Source of the DNA: Streptomyces sp. NBC_01431
GTDB taxonomy: Bacteria > Actinomycetota > Actinomycetes > Streptomycetales > Streptomycetaceae
Direction of reading: 5' to 3'
Assembly: GCF_036231355.1 (NCBI RefSeq)
Contig: NZ_CP109496.1
Location: 3,038,001 to 3,102,000 of the forward strand
DNA: 64,000 bases
The notes beneath the pieces are model-generated. The model worked only from the letters and a program-made list of their open reading frames with translations, was not told where the DNA came from and searched no databases. Position numbers and translations under genes: made by a program. Within the stretch, counting starts at the first letter, position 1. Every line of letters begins with the position of its first letter. This document shows, piece after piece, positions 21,177 to 30,910 of the stretch.

Positions 21177-22634
21177 GTGACCGACTCATCACAGGTCCCG
21201 TACACCACGACCAACACCGGTATTCCGGTGGAGAGCGACGAACACTCGCTCACCGTCGGGCCCGACGGTCCGATCCTGCTGCACGACCATTACCTCATCG
21301 AGAAGATGGCCCAGTTCAACCGGGAGCGGGTGCCGGAGCGGGTGGTGCACGCCAAGGGCTCCGGGGCGTACGGCACCTTCCGGGTGACCAACGACGTCAG
21401 CCAGTTCACGAAGGCGGACCTGTTCCAGCCCGGCAAACAGACCGAGATGCTGGCCCGCTTCTCGACGGTCGCCGGTGAGCAGGGTTCGCCCGACACATGG
21501 CGCGACCCGCGCGGCTTCGCGCTCAAGTTCTATACGGAGCACGGCAATTACGACATGGTGGGCAACAACACGCCCGTCTTCTTCGTCCGTGACACGATCA
21601 AGTTCCAGGACTTCATCCGCTCGCAGAAGCGCCACCCGGTGACCGGGCTGCGGAACAACGACATGCAGTGGGACTTCTGGACCCTGTCCCCCGAGTCGGC
21701 CCACCAGGTGGCCTGGCTGATGGGCGACCGCGGCATCCCCAAGACCTACCGCCACATGAACGGCTACTCCTCGCACACCTACATGTGGATCAACGGCGGC
21801 GGCGAGAAGTTCTGGGTCAAGTACCACCTGAAGACCGACCAGGGCATCGAGTTCTGGACCCAGGACGAGGCGGACGAGCTCGCGGGCAAGGACGCGGACC
21901 TGCACCGCCGCGACCTGTTCGAGTCCATCGAGTCGGGGAACGCGCCGAGCTGGACGATGTACGTCCAGGTCATGCCGTTCGAGGACGCGGCGGACTACCG
22001 CTTCAACGCCTTCGACCTGACCAAGGTGTGGCCGCACGGCGACTACCCGCTGATCGAGGTCGGCCGGATGACCCTGGACAGGAACCCGGAGGACTTCTTC
22101 GTCCACATCGAGCAGGCCGCCTTCGAGCCGTCCAACATGGTGCCCGGCATCGGCCCGTCGCCGGACAAGATGCTGCTCGGACGGCTGTTCTCCTACCCCG
22201 ACACGCACCGCTACCGGATCGGTCCCAACTACGCGCAGCTGCCGCCCAACAGGCCGCACTCGCGGGTCGATTCGTACGCCAAGGACGGACCCATGCGGTA
22301 CGAGCCGTCGCGCGCGGCCCGGCCGTACGCGCCCAACTCCTACGGCGGTCCGGCCGCCAGGGGGCAGTTCGGCGACCCGGCGGGCTGGCAGGTGGCGGGC
22401 GAGATGGTGCGCGAGGCCACCAAGCGCCACCGCGAGGACGACGACTGGGGCCAGCCCGGAACCCTGGTCCGCACGGTTTTGGACGACGCGGCGCGCGACC
22501 GTCTGGTGTCCAACGTGAGCGGGCACCTCAAGCAGGGCGTCAGCGGCCCGGTCCTGGAGCGGGCGTTCCAGTACTGGCGCAACATCGACAAGACGATCGG
22601 CGACCGGATCGCCGCCCAGGTGAAGGGCGGCTGA
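21177..22634 (+). CDS. Monofunctional heme catalase
   Basis: Decomposes hydrogen peroxide. The 485-residue length is that of a small-subunit (clade 3) catalase. Catalytic His lies in [18 protein letters not shown], Asn in NTPVFFVRD, and the proximal heme Tyr in [21 protein letters not shown]. The GTG start at 21177 is preceded by GGGAGG. It resembles KatA of S. coelicolor, but no catR regulator gene is adjacent, so I do not assign the symbol. A strong hairpin separates it from the convergent penicillin-binding protein gene. Confidence 0.94.
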   Translation: MTDSSQVPYTTTNTGIPVESDEHSLTVGPDGPILLHDHYLIEKMAQFNRERVPERVVHAKGSGAYGTFRVTNDVSQFTKADLFQPGKQTEMLARFSTVAGEQGSPDTWRDPRGFALKFYTEHGNYDMVGNNTPVFFVRDTIKFQDFIRSQKRHPVTGLRNNDMQWDFWTLSPESAHQVAWLMGDRGIPKTYRHMNGYSSHTYMWINGGGEKFWVKYHLKTDQGIEFWTQDEADELAGKDADLHRRDLFESIESGNAPSWTMYVQVMPFEDAADYRFNAFDLTKVWPHGDYPLIEVGRMTLDRNPEDFFVHIEQAAFEPSNMVPGIGPSPDKMLLGRLFSYPDTHRYRIGPNYAQLPPNRPHSRVDSYAKDGPMRYEPSRAARPYAPNSYGGPAARGQFGDPAGWQVAGEMVREATKRHREDDDWGQPGTLVRTVLDDAARDRLVSNVSGHLKQGVSGPVLERAFQYWRNIDKTIGDRIAAQVKGG

Positions 22635-22642
22635 CCTGGACG

Positions 22643-22682
22643 GCCGACGGCCCCCACCCCGGTCGGGGTGGGGGCCGTCGGC
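22643..22682. terminator. Bidirectional terminator between catalase and penicillin-binding protein genes
   Basis: Perfect 18-base arms at 22643-22660 and 22665-22682 around a 4-base loop, 8 bases after the catalase stop codon and 18 bases from the end of the convergent gene. Confidence 0.92.
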
Positions 22683-22700
22683 CTGCTGTGCCCGGTCGGG

Positions 22701-24986
22701 TCAGCCCGGGTTGAGGGGGTCGGCCGGCGGGCTGACGTCGACCGACCCGCTGGGCGTCGGACTCTTCGGCGGCTTCGGCTTGTGCGAGGTCGAGTTCGAC
22801 GGCGATTTCGTGATGTCCGACGGGCCGCCCGACGGCGAGTTCGACGGACCGTGCGAAGCCGGGCTGTGGGACGCGCTGTGCGAGGGCGAGTTCGACGGCG
22901 GCCGCGCCGAGTTGGTCGGCGGCGTGTAGTCGGGCTGCACCGCCGCGCCCTGGTCGGTCTCCAGGTCGAACTTGTCGGTGCCGCCCTTGACCGCGTCGAA
23001 GGTGTACGCGGCCCATATGCGGGCCGGGATGGAGCCACCGTTGATACGGCCGTCCTCACCGGCGCCGTTGGTCATCGTGACCTGCCCGCCCTTGGGCACG
23101 GTCACGGTCTTGCCGTCGACGTTCACGGTGCGCGGCTCGGCGGCCTCGCCCCACAGTCCGACCGAGGTGACCAGGTCCGGGGTGTAGCCGGTGAACCAGG
23201 CCGACTTGTTGTCGTCGGAGGTTCCGGTCTTGCCGGCGACCTGCTTGTTGCCCCGGTTGTCCGCGGCGGCCACCGACTTCTGGGCCGTACCGTCGTCGAC
23301 CACTCCGGTGAGCACCGAGGTCACGGCGTCCGCCGCGTCCCTGCTGATGACCTGGCTGCCGATCTGGTCCGGCTTGGTGTACTTGTGGTCCTTGTGCTCG
23401 GCCGACTTCACGATCGAGGGGATGACCTGCTTGCCGTGGTTGTCCAGCGTGGCGTACACGGCGGCCATCTGGAGCGGGCTCGCCCCGTAGGAGCCGAGCG
23501 TCATGGCGGGCACGGCCCGCTTGCCCTTGAGCGAGGTCATGCCCATCGCGACGGCGGTGTCGCGGACCTTGTCGAGGTGGGCGTCGACGCCCATCTGCGC
23601 GAAGACGGAGTTGACCGACTGGTTCATCGCGTCCTGGACGGTGATGGGCCCGTAGCTGTGGTCGTCCTCGTTCGGCGGGTTGAAGGGGATGTCGCTGCCC
23701 TTGACGGGCCGCTTGCTGTCACCGTCGTAGATGGTGTTCGCCTTGATCGGCTTGCCGTCCTGCGTCTCGGCGCCCTGGTTGAGGGCCGACGCCAGGATGA
23801 TCGGCTTGAAGGTCGAGGCGGGCTGATACGTGTCGGTTCTCGCGTTGCTGAGCTGGTGCTTCATGAAGTCCTGGCCGCCGTAGAGCGCGACCACCGAGCC
23901 GGTCTTCGGGTCCACCGAGGCGGCGCCGGCCTGGAGGTCGGCGTCGACCTTGCGCTTCTTCGGGTCGAGCTTGCTGGTCAGCTGGTCCTTGACCGCGGCT
24001 TCGAGCAGCTTCTGCTTCGCGGGGTCGATGTTGAGCGTGATCGTCCAGCCGCCGGCTTCCAGCAGGCCGGCGTCCACGCCGTTGTTCTCCAGCTCCCGCT
24101 TCGCCGCGTCGACGAGGTAGCCGGTCTGGCCCTGCATGCCCGGGGCGACCTTGGCGTCATTGGGCGGCACGAACGCCGTCTTCGCCCGAGTCGCCGGGTC
24201 CAGCCACTTCATGCCGACCATGTTGTCGAGGGCCTTGTTGAAGCGCCCCTGCACCAGCTGCTTGCCGAGCGGGCCGGCCGTCTGCCAGTCGTACTGACTG
24301 GGGGCCTGGAGCAGCGCCGCGAGGTAGGTGCCCTCCGCCAGGGTGAGCTTGGAGACGTCCTTGCCGTAGTACGCCTGCGCCGCGGCCTGGATGCCGTACG
24401 CGCCCCGGCCGTAGTAGCTGGTGTTCATGTACCCGGCGAGGATCTCGTCCTTGCTGTAGCGCTGGTCGACCTTGAGGGAGATCACGATCTCCTTCAGCTT
24501 GCGGCTGACCGTCTGCTCCTGCGTCAGGTAGTTGTTCTTGACGTACTGCTGGGTGATGGTCGAGCCGCCCTGGGTGCCCTTGCCCATCAGGGTCTTCAGG
24601 ATGCCGCGCGCGGTGCCCTTGAAGTCGACGCCCTGGTCGTCGTAGAAGGTCTTGTTCTCCAGCGCGACGAAGCTGTGCTGGATGTCCTTGGGCACCTTGT
24701 CGAGGGAGACCGTCTCGCGGTTGACCGATCCGGTGCGAGCGAGCACCTGGCCGTTGGAGAGCTTGTATACGTTGCTTTCCAGCTTGGCCTGGTCGTTGTC
24801 CTTGGGGATCGACACCATCAGGTAGATGGCGTAGAACCCGCCCATCGCGAGCAGGCAGAGCCCGAAGAACGCGCCGAGCATCTTCTTCCAGGTGAAGAAC
24901 CGGCGTATGCCCTTCTTCTTCACCTTCTGCTGCTTGCCCCGGCGCGCTCCGCCCTGCCGGGCGCGCCGCTCTTCCGCTCGGCCCAT
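22701..24986 (-). CDS. Class A penicillin-binding protein (transglycosylase-transpeptidase)
   Basis: A 761-residue bifunctional peptidoglycan synthase. A basic cytoplasmic N-terminus and one membrane span (MLGAFFGLCLLAMGGFYAIYLMV) precede the GT51 domain (FVALENKTFYDDQGVDFKG, GGSTITQQYVKN, KDEILAGYMNTSYYGRGAYGIQAAAQAYYG). The transpeptidase domain has the SxxK motif ASTFK, the SxN motif SVNS and KTGTSDDNKSAWFTGY. The last 70 residues are Ser/Pro/His-rich and low in complexity, typical of actinobacterial PBPs and probably wall-spanning. Single gene; 270 bases of upstream DNA are shared with the divergent permease remnant. Confidence 0.95.
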   Translation of the reverse strand: MGRAEERRARQGGARRGKQQKVKKKGIRRFFTWKKMLGAFFGLCLLAMGGFYAIYLMVSIPKDNDQAKLESNVYKLSNGQVLARTGSVNRETVSLDKVPKDIQHSFVALENKTFYDDQGVDFKGTARGILKTLMGKGTQGGSTITQQYVKNNYLTQEQTVSRKLKEIVISLKVDQRYSKDEILAGYMNTSYYGRGAYGIQAAAQAYYGKDVSKLTLAEGTYLAALLQAPSQYDWQTAGPLGKQLVQGRFNKALDNMVGMKWLDPATRAKTAFVPPNDAKVAPGMQGQTGYLVDAAKRELENNGVDAGLLEAGGWTITLNIDPAKQKLLEAAVKDQLTSKLDPKKRKVDADLQAGAASVDPKTGSVVALYGGQDFMKHQLSNARTDTYQPASTFKPIILASALNQGAETQDGKPIKANTIYDGDSKRPVKGSDIPFNPPNEDDHSYGPITVQDAMNQSVNSVFAQMGVDAHLDKVRDTAVAMGMTSLKGKRAVPAMTLGSYGASPLQMAAVYATLDNHGKQVIPSIVKSAEHKDHKYTKPDQIGSQVISRDAADAVTSVLTGVVDDGTAQKSVAAADNRGNKQVAGKTGTSDDNKSAWFTGYTPDLVTSVGLWGEAAEPRTVNVDGKTVTVPKGGQVTMTNGAGEDGRINGGSIPARIWAAYTFDAVKGGTDKFDLETDQGAAVQPDYTPPTNSARPPSNSPSHSASHSPASHGPSNSPSGGPSDITKSPSNSTSHKPKPPKSPTPSGSVDVSPPADPLNPG

Positions 24987-25213
24987 AACCTCAGTCGCTC
25001 GCCTTCATATGACTCACCAGACTCGCCAGATCAGCTCAGAAAACTAACACCGCACCTATGGACAAAGCGGATTCGATCACGCCTTTTCCGTACGTGAGAA
25101 TCAGCACCCGCCCCATGGGAACCGACGATTGAAACGCGCCAAGGGTTGCGAGAGTTTCCATTCCTGTCCCGATTTGCCCAGTAATGACATGATCACGGAC
25201 AGCTATGCACCCG

Positions 25214-25248
25214 AGGTATACACAGCAGGTATACCTAGTGCGTATAGT
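25214..25248 (+). promoter_or_regulatory. Promoter with repeated AGGTATAC boxes upstream of the PadR-ABC cluster
   Basis: AGGTATAC at 25214-25221 and the palindrome AGGTATACCT at 25227-25236 are spaced 13 bases apart, and a -10-like TATAGT lies at 25243-25248, only 8 bases before the ATG at 25257, so the message may be leaderless. AT-rich repeated boxes over a promoter suggest a repressor site, and the PadR protein encoded at 27258 is the obvious candidate. Confidence 0.55.
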
Positions 25249-25256
25249 GCTCTTCC

Positions 25257-27205
25257 ATGAAGCGACGCCTCCACGACCTCGGCCTCGGCGCCCGGTTCGC
25301 CCTCACCGGCGGCCGCGAGGGCTGGGTCCGCACCCTGCTCACCGCGCTGGGGGTGGGCCTCGGCGTGGCCCTGCTGCTCGGGGCTGCGTCGGTGCCGCAG
25401 CTGATCGAGGAGCGCGCCACGCGCATCCACGCCCGGCAACCCTTCTCCGAGGGCTCGGACAAGAACACCGGCCACCTGAGGGCCTCGCTGCTGTACACCG
25501 ACGCCGACACCGAGTACCACGACGACACCATCGGCGGAAGGATGCTGCGGTCCGCGAGCGCCTCCCCCACACTGCCGCCGGGCCTGACCGCGATACCCGC
25601 CCCCGGCACCATGGCCGCCTCCCCCGCCCTGCGCGACCTGCTCGCCTCCCCCGAGGGTGAACTCCTGCGCCGGCGGCTGCCGTACGAGATCACCCAGACC
25701 ATCGGGGACGCGGGCCTGGTCGAACCCTCCGAGCTGTACTTCTACGCGGGCAGTGCCGCCCTCTCCACCGACAGCGGCGCCCTTGCGGCGGCCGGTTTCG
25801 GCAACATCGGCGAGGAGCGGCCGCTCGACCCGATGCTCGTCGTCCTCGTCGTCCTCATCTGCGTCGTGCTGCTGATGCCGGTCGCCGTCTTCATCGCGAC
25901 CGCCGTACGGTTCGGCGGCGAGCGGCGCGACCGGCGGCTCGCGGCGCTGCGCCTGGTCGGCGCCGACGCCCGCACCACGCGCTGGATCGCGGGCGGCGAG
26001 GCCCTGGCCTCAGCGGTGCTCGGGCTCGCCGCCGGCACCCTGCTCTTCCTCGGCGGCGCCCGCGTCCTTGGCCCGCTCGGACTCTGGAGCTTCGGCTTCT
26101 TCCCCGGCGACCTCAGGCCCGAGCCCTGGCTGGCGCCGCTCGTCGCCGTCGCGGTACCCGCCCTGGCCGTCGGGGTGACCCTGGCCGCGATGCGCTCGGT
26201 CACCGTGGAGCCCCTCGGTGTCGTACGCGGCGGCCGGGCCCGGCGCCGCAGGCTGTGGTGGCGGCTGCTGCTGCCCGTGGCCGGCGGCCTCCTGCTCCTT
26301 GTCGCCCGGCGCCTGCACCTCCAGCCGAACGCGCTCGCCCCGGTCGCCATCGCCACCGGTGCCACCCTGGTCCTGCTCGGCCTGGTCACCCTGCTGCCCT
26401 GGCTGGTCGAGGCGGTGGTGGGCCGGCTGCGCGGCGGCCCGGTGCCCTGGCAACTGGCCGTGCGCAGGCTTCAGTTGAGCAGCGGTACGGCATCCCGCGC
26501 GGTCAGCGGCATCACGGTCGCGGTGGCCGGGTCGGTGGCGCTCCAGATGTACTCCGTCGGCATCCACGACGACTTCAACAAGGTGACGGGCGCCGACGCG
26601 AGCCGCGCCCAGTACACGGTCCTTGCCGAGTATCCGGACGTGAAGCTCGCCGAGAAGATGATCGACTCCTTCCGCACCACCCCCGGGGTGCGTCAGGTGA
26701 TCGGCACCGTCACCAGCTATGTGACCCGGCCCGGGACGGTCGCGGACGGGGACATCCGGCCCACCACCCAGCTCACCCTGGGCGACTGCGCCACCTTGGC
26801 CGAGCTGGCCCGCGTCGGCTCCTGCCAGGACGGTGACACCTTCGTGGTGCACGCCTCGGGCGACGTGGAGCAGAACGCCTGGATGGACAGGACGGCGCGC
26901 CCCGGGCAGCCCGTCAACACCGCCGCCGACGGCGAACCCGGCGCCGCCGCCCGGCAGGTGCTGTGGACGCTGCCCGCCTCGGCACGCCAGGTCACCGCCC
27001 GCCCGGACCCCTCCGGTGAGGAGCGCCACGGCATCTACGTCACCCCCGGTGCCATCGACGCCGCCCTGCTCCAGGACGTGGCTCGCACCGAAGCCATGCT
27101 CAGCGTCGACCAGGGGCCGGCGCCGCCGTGATCGTCGCCGTGACCCTGCTGAGCCTGCCGGCCCTGTGGCGCGTGATGCGCCCCGACGGGCTGCGTACCG
27201 AGTAG
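25257..27205 (+). pseudogene. Decayed FtsX-like permease (C-terminal deletion and frameshift)
   Basis: The open frame runs 624 codons to a stop at 27131 and strongly resembles the intact permease at 28468 through its N-terminal helix and first FtsX domain (both have GGREGW.RTLLTA.GVGLGVALLLG). The intact protein continues with about 110 residues holding three more membrane segments. Here they are missing: the frame passes from GAIDAALLQDVARTEAM straight to LSVDQGPAPP and stops. The normal C-terminal end (VIVAVTLLSLPALWRVMRPDGLRTE-type) is still legible in another frame at 27128-27205. I infer a large deletion plus a frameshift. The product would lack the second FtsX transmembrane block and is probably non-functional. 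Confidence 0.8.
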
Positions 27206-27257
27206 TCACGAGCAACTCGCCATTCCCTTGGGTCAGTTGAGAAGAAAGGAAGGTCCC

Positions 27258-27782
27258 ATGTCCATCGGCCACACCCTCCTCGGACTCCTTGAGTCGGGCC
27301 CGCGCCACGGGTACGACCTGAAGCGCGCCTTCGACGAGAAGTTCGGGCACGACCGTCCGCTGCACTACGGGCAGGTCTACTCGACCATGTCGCGGCTCCT
27401 GAAGAACGGCCTGGTCGAGGTCGACGGCGTGGAGGCGGGCGGTGGCCCCGAGCGGAAGCGGTACGCCATCACCGCCGCCGGCGTCACCGACGTCGAAACC
27501 TGGATCAGGCAGCCGGAGAAGCCCGAGCCCTATCTCCAGTCGACCCTCTACACCAAGGTCGTCCTCGCCCTGCTGACCGGCCGCGACGCGGCCGACGTCC
27601 TGGACACCCAGCGCGCCGAGCACCTGCGCCTGATGCGCGTGCTCACCGACCGCAAGCGCCGCGGCGACCTGACCGACCAACTGATCTGTGACCACGCCCT
27701 GTTCCATCTCGAAGCCGACCTGCGCTGGCTGGAACTGACCGCCGCCCGCCTCGTCCAGCTCGCCACGGAGGTACGTAAATGA
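27258..27782 (+). CDS. PadR-family transcriptional regulator
   Basis: 174 residues with an N-terminal PadR winged helix (TLLGLLESGPRHGYDLKRAFDEKFG, LHYGQVYSTMSRLLKNGLVEV, KRYAITAAGVTDVETWI) and a C-terminal helical dimerisation domain (HLRLMRVLTDRKRRGDLTDQLICDHALFHLEADLRWLELTAARL). AAAGGAAGG precedes ATG 27258. Its stop overlaps the ATG of the ABC ATPase gene (ATGA), so the two are translationally coupled. PadR proteins are usually ligand-released repressors of an adjacent transporter; the AGGTATAC boxes at 25214-25236 are a plausible target. Confidence 0.92.
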   Translation: MSIGHTLLGLLESGPRHGYDLKRAFDEKFGHDRPLHYGQVYSTMSRLLKNGLVEVDGVEAGGGPERKRYAITAAGVTDVETWIRQPEKPEPYLQSTLYTKVVLALLTGRDAADVLDTQRAEHLRLMRVLTDRKRRGDLTDQLICDHALFHLEADLRWLELTAARLVQLATEVRK

Positions 27783-28471
27783 CGCCCGCCGGCTCCCTGC
27801 TCATCGCCCAGGACCTGCACAAGGCCTACGGCCCGACGCCCGCCCTGGACGGTGCCGAGTTCTCCATCCACGCCGGCGAGGTCGTCGCCGTGATGGGCCC
27901 CTCCGGCTCCGGCAAGTCCACGCTCCTGCACTGCCTTGCCGGGATCGTCACCCCGGACGCCGGGAAGATCCTCTACGACGGCCGTGAGCTGTCCGCCATG
28001 TCGGACGCCGAGCGCAGCGCGCTGCGCCGCACCGAGTTCGGTTTCGTCTTCCAATTCGGGCAGCTGGTACCGGAGTTGACCTGTGTGGAGAACGTGGCGC
28101 TGCCGCTGCGACTGACCGGGGTCAAGCGCAGGGAGGCCGAGCGCAGGTCGCTGGAGTGGATGGAGCGCCTGGAGGTCGCCGACATCGGGCACAAGCGCCC
28201 CGGTGAGGTATCGGGCGGGCAGGGCCAGCGGGTGGCCGTGGCCCGCTCGCTCGTGACCTCGCCGCGGGTCGTCTTCGCCGACGAGCCGACCGGCGCGCTC
28301 GACTCGCTCAACGGCGAGCGCGTCATGCAGCTCCTGACCGAGGCGGCCCGCTCGACCAACGCGGCGGTCGTGCTGGTCACCCACGAGGCCCGGGTCGCCG
28401 CCTACTCGGACCGCGAGATCGTCGTACGCGACGGGAAGTCCCGCGACATGATGCTGGAGCACTCCGTATGA
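27779..28471 (+). CDS. ABC transporter ATP-binding protein (MacB/LolD type)
   Basis: 230 residues with Walker A GPSGSGKSTLLHCLAG, Q-loop VFQFGQLVPELTCVENVALPL, signature VSGGQGQRVAVARSL, Walker B VVFADEPTGALDS and the H-loop LVTHEARVAA. The family pairs with FtsX-like permeases that move signals or amphipathic molecules by mechanotransmission. Coupled by ATGA overlaps to the PadR gene before it and the permease after it, so the three form one operon. Confidence 0.93.
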   Translation: MTPAGSLLIAQDLHKAYGPTPALDGAEFSIHAGEVVAVMGPSGSGKSTLLHCLAGIVTPDAGKILYDGRELSAMSDAERSALRRTEFGFVFQFGQLVPELTCVENVALPLRLTGVKRREAERRSLEWMERLEVADIGHKRPGEVSGGQGQRVAVARSLVTSPRVVFADEPTGALDSLNGERVMQLLTEAARSTNAAVVLVTHEARVAAYSDREIVVRDGKSRDMMLEHSV

Positions 28472-30798
28472 GCCTGCTTCGCGACCTCGCCCTCGGCGCC
28501 CGGTTCGCCCTCTCCGGGGGGCGGGAGGGCTGGACGCGCACCCTGCTCACCGCGGTCGGCGTCGGCCTCGGGGTGGCGCTGCTGCTGGGCACCACGGCCC
28601 TGCCGGGCGCGCTGAACGCGCGCAACGCACGCGACAACGCCCGCAACGACTACGGGGCTTCCGTCAACAGCGGGCCCGCGGCGGACACCCTGCTGGTCGG
28701 GCGGGCCGAGACGCAGTTCCAGGGCTCGGACGTACGCGGCCGGCTGCTCCAGGCGGAGGGCGCGAAGCCGCCGCTGCCACCGGGCGTCGCGGCGATCCCG
28801 GCCCCCGGCACCATGGTGGCCTCCCCCGCGCTGCGCGACCTGCTCGCCTCGCCCGCCGGAAAGCTGCTGCGCGAGCGCATCCCGTACAAGATCACCTCGA
28901 CCATCGCCGACCGCGGTCTGATGGGCCCGCACGAACTCGCCTACTACGCGGGCAGCGACATCCTCAAGCAGCGCATGAGCGAGGTGAGCGACCGCGGCGA
29001 GGTGCTGCGCGTCAACGGCTTCGTCGACAAGCAGCAGGAGAAGCTCGACCCGGTCCTCGCCCTGCTGATCGTGATCATCTTCGTGGTGCTGCTGATGCCG
29101 GTCGGCGTGTTCATCGCGGCCGCCGTACGGTTCGGCGGCGACCGGCGCGACCGGCGGCTCGCGGCGCTGCGCCTGGCGGGCGCCGACCGCCGGATGACCC
29201 GGTGGATCGCGGCCGGTGAGGCGCTGGCCGGAGCCGTGGTCGGGGTCGTGGTCGGTTCGCTGTTCTTCGCGATCGGCCGCCAGTACGTGGGCGAGGTCTC
29301 GATCGCGGGGCTCAACGTCTTCCCGTCCGACCTCGACCCGAGCCCGCTGCTCGCGGTGGGCGTGGCGCTCGCCGTGCCCGCCGCGGCCGTCGGGGTGACC
29401 CTGTTCGCGATGCGCTCGGTGGTCGTCGAACCCCTGGGCGTCGTGCGCACTTCGGTGCCGCGCCGACGGCGCATGTGGTGGCGGGTACTGCCGCCGCTCG
29501 CCGGACTCGGCCTGCTCGTTCCGCTGATGGGCCACGGCCGCGACCGGGGCAACTTCAACCAGGTCCAGGTGATCAGCGGCACCGTCCTGCTGCTCATCGG
29601 CGTGACCGCGCTGCTCCCCTGGCTGGTGGAGGCGGTCGTGCGCAGGCTCGGCGGGGGCTCGGTCGGCTGGCAACTGGCCGTCCGCAGGCTCCAGTTGACG
29701 TCCGGGTCGGCGGCCCGGATGGTGAACGGCATCGCGGTCGCGGTGGCCGGCGCGATCGCCCTTCAGATGCTCTTCGGCGCCATCGAGGGCGACTACGTCA
29801 AGTTGAGCGGCCAGGACACCAGCCGGGCCCAACTCGTCGTTCCGCTCGGCGATTCCACGCCGGCCGGCCAGTCCCGCGAGATCCGGGCCCTGAAGGACAC
29901 CGAGGGGGTGGCCCATGCGGTGGTTCTCGGTTCGCTGAGCGCCGGCGACAAGGCCAAGGAGCCGGAGCGCTACACGCCCGTCACGATCGGCACCTGCGCC
30001 GACCTGAGCGAGGTCGCCACCCTGCCCGCCTGCAAGGACGGCGACACCTTCAACGCGACCGGCGGCGACTTCGACGCCGAGCGGTCCGCGAAGCCGGGCA
30101 GCACGCTGTACCTGGACCCGACCTTCGGCGGCCGCAGCACCCGGGGCGCGGAGCTCGCGTGGACCGTCCCGGCGAGCACGAGAAACGCCCCGGTCCGGCC
30201 CGACCCGCAGGGCGAGCGCCTCGGCGGCGTCCTGGTCACCCCCGGCGCGCTCCCCCAGGGGGCGAAGCTTCCGGCGCACACCACGGTGTACATCTCGACC
30301 ACCCCGGGCGACGGCTTCGCCAAGGAGCGGGTGCTGAACACGGCCGCCAAGGCCGATCCGCTCAGCTCGGCGCGCTCGCTGACCGACGTCCGGACCAACG
30401 CCCGGTTCGCCGGGGTCCGCAAGGGCCTCTACATCGGGGCCGCGGCGGTGCTGATGCTGATCGGCGCGAGCCTGCTGGTCTCGATGCTGGAGCAGCTGCG
30501 CGAACGCAAGAAGCTGCTGTCCGCGCTTGTCGCCTTCGGCACCCGGCGCACCACCCTGAGCTGGTCGGTCCTGTGGCAGACCGCCGTGCCGGTCGCACTC
30601 GGCCTCACGCTCGCCGCGGGGGTGGGCCTCGGCCTGGGCTCGGTCCTGCTGAAGATGGTGGGCCGCACGGTGTCCGTCGACTGGGTCCCTGCGGTGTCGA
30701 TGGTCGGCATCGGCGCGGGCGTGGTCATCCTGGTCACGGCGTTGTCGCTGCCTCCACTGTGGCGCCTGATGCGCCCGGACGGTCTGCGTACGGAGTAG
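28468..30798 (+). CDS. FtsX-like permease (intact)
   Basis: 776 residues. Domain order: N-terminal membrane helix (REGWTRTLLTAVGVGLGVALLLG), a periplasm-side region, a first FtsX block of about three helices (LALLIVIIFVVLLMPVGVFIAAAVRFG onwards), further central helices with WQLAVRRLQLTSG, a large extracytoplasmic domain (about 430-640), and the C-terminal FtsX block (GLYIGAAAVLMLIGASLLVSMLEQLRERKKLLSAL and two more helices) ending MRPDGLRTE. Translationally coupled to the ATPase gene. Substrate unknown; antimicrobial-peptide or lipid handling is usual for the family. Confidence 0.92.
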   Translation: MSLLRDLALGARFALSGGREGWTRTLLTAVGVGLGVALLLGTTALPGALNARNARDNARNDYGASVNSGPAADTLLVGRAETQFQGSDVRGRLLQAEGAKPPLPPGVAAIPAPGTMVASPALRDLLASPAGKLLRERIPYKITSTIADRGLMGPHELAYYAGSDILKQRMSEVSDRGEVLRVNGFVDKQQEKLDPVLALLIVIIFVVLLMPVGVFIAAAVRFGGDRRDRRLAALRLAGADRRMTRWIAAGEALAGAVVGVVVGSLFFAIGRQYVGEVSIAGLNVFPSDLDPSPLLAVGVALAVPAAAVGVTLFAMRSVVVEPLGVVRTSVPRRRRMWWRVLPPLAGLGLLVPLMGHGRDRGNFNQVQVISGTVLLLIGVTALLPWLVEAVVRRLGGGSVGWQLAVRRLQLTSGSAARMVNGIAVAVAGAIALQMLFGAIEGDYVKLSGQDTSRAQLVVPLGDSTPAGQSREIRALKDTEGVAHAVVLGSLSAGDKAKEPERYTPVTIGTCADLSEVATLPACKDGDTFNATGGDFDAERSAKPGSTLYLDPTFGGRSTRGAELAWTVPASTRNAPVRPDPQGERLGGVLVTPGALPQGAKLPAHTTVYISTTPGDGFAKERVLNTAAKADPLSSARSLTDVRTNARFAGVRKGLYIGAAAVLMLIGASLLVSMLEQLRERKKLLSALVAFGTRRTTLSWSVLWQTAVPVALGLTLAAGVGLGLGSVLLKMVGRTVSVDWVPAVSMVGIGAGVVILVTALSLPPLWRLMRPDGLRTE

Positions 30799-30910
30799 TC
30801 GGCAGCGGTGGGCGCGGTCACCATCAAGTCCCGCGCGGGGGCCGCGCCGACCTTGGAGACCCACGGGGAGATCGGGGAGCGGAGGCCCGGAGGCAGCGCC
30901 CCCGGGCCCC

